From the NCBI GenBank assembly GCA_023151145.1, contig JAKLJM010000099.1, positions 5,843 through 13,422 on the forward strand: a DNA stretch of 7,580 bases, read 5' to 3'. Source of the stretch: Bacteriovoracaceae bacterium. GTDB lineage: Bacteria; Bdellovibrionota; Bacteriovoracia; Bacteriovoracales; Bacteriovoracaceae. The notes under the pieces were generated by a model that worked only from the letters and a program-made list of their open reading frames with translations, searched no databases and was not told the origin of the DNA. Shown piece by piece: positions 7,501-7,580 of this stretch (positions are counted from its first letter, which is position 1; every line of letters begins with the position of its first letter). The position numbers and the translations under genes were made by a program.

Positions 7501-7580
7501 GAGACTTAAGTTGGATTAATCCATAATAAGGCATTGCGGTTTGTGGGCGCATGCTGAAATAATTTGAATCAAAAAGTTTT
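4565..7580 (-). CDS. Secreted subtilisin-like serine protease (S8, Vpr-like) with PA domain (5' partial)
   Basis: The frame stays open to the right edge (upstream codons read KLFDSNYFS), so the Met at 7550-7552 need not be the start and the signal peptide lies outside. Counting from that Met: an I9-like propeptide at about 8-100; the S8 catalytic domain at about 120-600 with D145 (VIDTGID), H216 (GHGTHVAGT), oxyanion N318 (SAGNSG) and S539 (SGTSMSGP), so the triad is complete; a PA domain inserted at about 355-480, as in Vpr and C5a-peptidase-like proteases; a beta-sandwich (Fn3-like) at about 605-710; then about 280 residues I cannot assign. That tail has a calcium-loop-like DNNDDG (813-818) and the only two cysteines, C772 and C806, a possible disulfide. 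It probably degrades proteins outside the cytoplasm; no membrane or sorting anchor is seen at the C-terminus. Confidence 0.95.
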   Translation of the reverse strand, partial: KLFDSNYFSMRPQTAMPYYGLIQLKSPALLSNAKTVDGKLIVDESLKKTILAEQDALLKSLTEISTEIKVVAKYRMVLNAISITAPAEVVGKIETLLGVKTLEEQSFFNRPEILGDKKESQLTLSKKNSVTFIGAEEAYKRGITGKGLRVGVIDTGIDYTHAMLGGPGTEEAYKGVDPTSSTSLFPNQRVVGGIDIVGDSYNPRTEDLKYSVPRRDENPLDISGHGTHVAGTIAGHGDGVLTYDGVAPDADLYAIKVFGREGGTSSLAVISALEYSADPTEQLKPERRLDVINLSLGGNYGKPNILYNEAIKNLTKAGTVVVASAGNSGDSPYIVGAPSTSDDAISVAASIDDMPQNVDFPAVKVIVGETEILEEAVEGNISIPATSTNVVGELVYLGTGATELPESTKNQVKGKIALLDRGVINFVQKLKLAESLGAVGAVVLNNQPGKPIQMGGNELVEIPAVMLTYETGLKIKEQLNQNKAVEFTFNPGKRLVKKELIDTITDFSSRGPRTMDSLIKPEIAGPGANIISAQHGSGNKGVMFSGTSMSGPHLAGVMALLKQARPELTVKELKALALNNTKMMVQEEKGLIPVSLQGAGRVQVKESLEAKVIALPATLSLGEVPVGKKKTQTIQVTLKNTSEEDMIFTSVITKRAAIDVKVAKTVTVKAKSEKVVPVTFTMSPIDASKTSSEVDGFVRFESGSQNIHLPFLAMVNSISNIKVAPLAQSTDTEEDAALSDVTATLSNAGSNIGLVLPFNFLSQDGRKQAKRFGNLSENLSCDLEVAGYRILNTEDGKVLEFGIKFYDTLTFWQPCDVTVQFDNNDDGVTDQELVGIIGSYISGYQGGVQSVLMDAKLTRELRKEFELALGTEKPIEENYVTAIQGALPFTFFDHSTVSILRVELSKLKLNKDQKVNIKLASMNFEADSDVDDYLAGHESTWGELNLSETAAPFLDLPEAIELSGGESKELTIKRGYSAGKLLLLMPHNAPVYKATVKDQQSIIL

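Noticed and set aside
7338..7526. Plus-strand open frame of 62 codons inside the protease propeptide region
   Set aside because: Antisense to the protease frame, with no supporting start signal.
1..7580. CRISPR array, tRNA/rRNA, insertion sequence or defence cluster
   Set aside because: No regularly spaced repeats, transposase motifs, target-site duplications or RNA gene signatures were seen; the window is filled by ordinary metabolic, secreted and signalling genes.

Overview
The window is AT-rich, almost entirely coding, and looks chromosomal. It holds two plus-strand signalling genes facing three minus-strand genes. Both outer genes run off the window edges. Gene style (a hybrid histidine kinase with a stand-alone receiver, a FadI-type thiolase, an exported UshA-type phosphoesterase and a large Vpr-like secreted subtilisin) with low GC suggests a Gram-negative, protein- and lipid-consuming heterotroph. 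A member of Bdellovibrionota (Bacteriovorax/Peredibacter-like) is my best guess, but this is inference from gene content and composition and no marker gene is present.

Layout. Bases 1-1127 (+) are the 3' part of a hybrid sensor histidine kinase; its sensory N-terminus lies outside the window. Bases 1139-1519 (+) are a single-domain response regulator, 11 bases downstream and surely co-transcribed. Its stop lies 2 bases from the stop of the convergent gene 1522-2799 (-), an acetyl-CoA acyltransferase of the FadI type (fatty-acid beta-oxidation). Upstream of that, 2836-4518 (-) is a 5'-nucleotidase/UshA-family exported metallophosphoesterase, split by a single in-frame TAA at 3838-3840 that falls between the two halves of its metal site. 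Upstream again, 4565 to the right edge (-) is a subtilisin-like (S8) protease with I9-like propeptide, PA insert and a long C-terminal region; its signal peptide lies beyond the edge.

How they fit together. The kinase and receiver form a two-component/phosphorelay pair with no visible output domain. The minus-strand genes share direction. A perfect 11-bp hairpin separates protease from nucleotidase, and a perfect 8-bp inverted repeat overlaps the thiolase ribosome-binding site, so the three may not be one simple operon. The protease and nucleotidase fit extracytoplasmic breakdown of protein and nucleotides or other phosphoesters, and the thiolase fits fatty-acid catabolism. A functional link between them is only inferred.

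I see no RNA gene, mobile element, CRISPR array or clear novel defence system. The most notable points are the nonsense-interrupted phosphoesterase, its altered C-terminal motifs, and the two intergenic inverted repeats. There is no gene-free stretch longer than about 50 bases.
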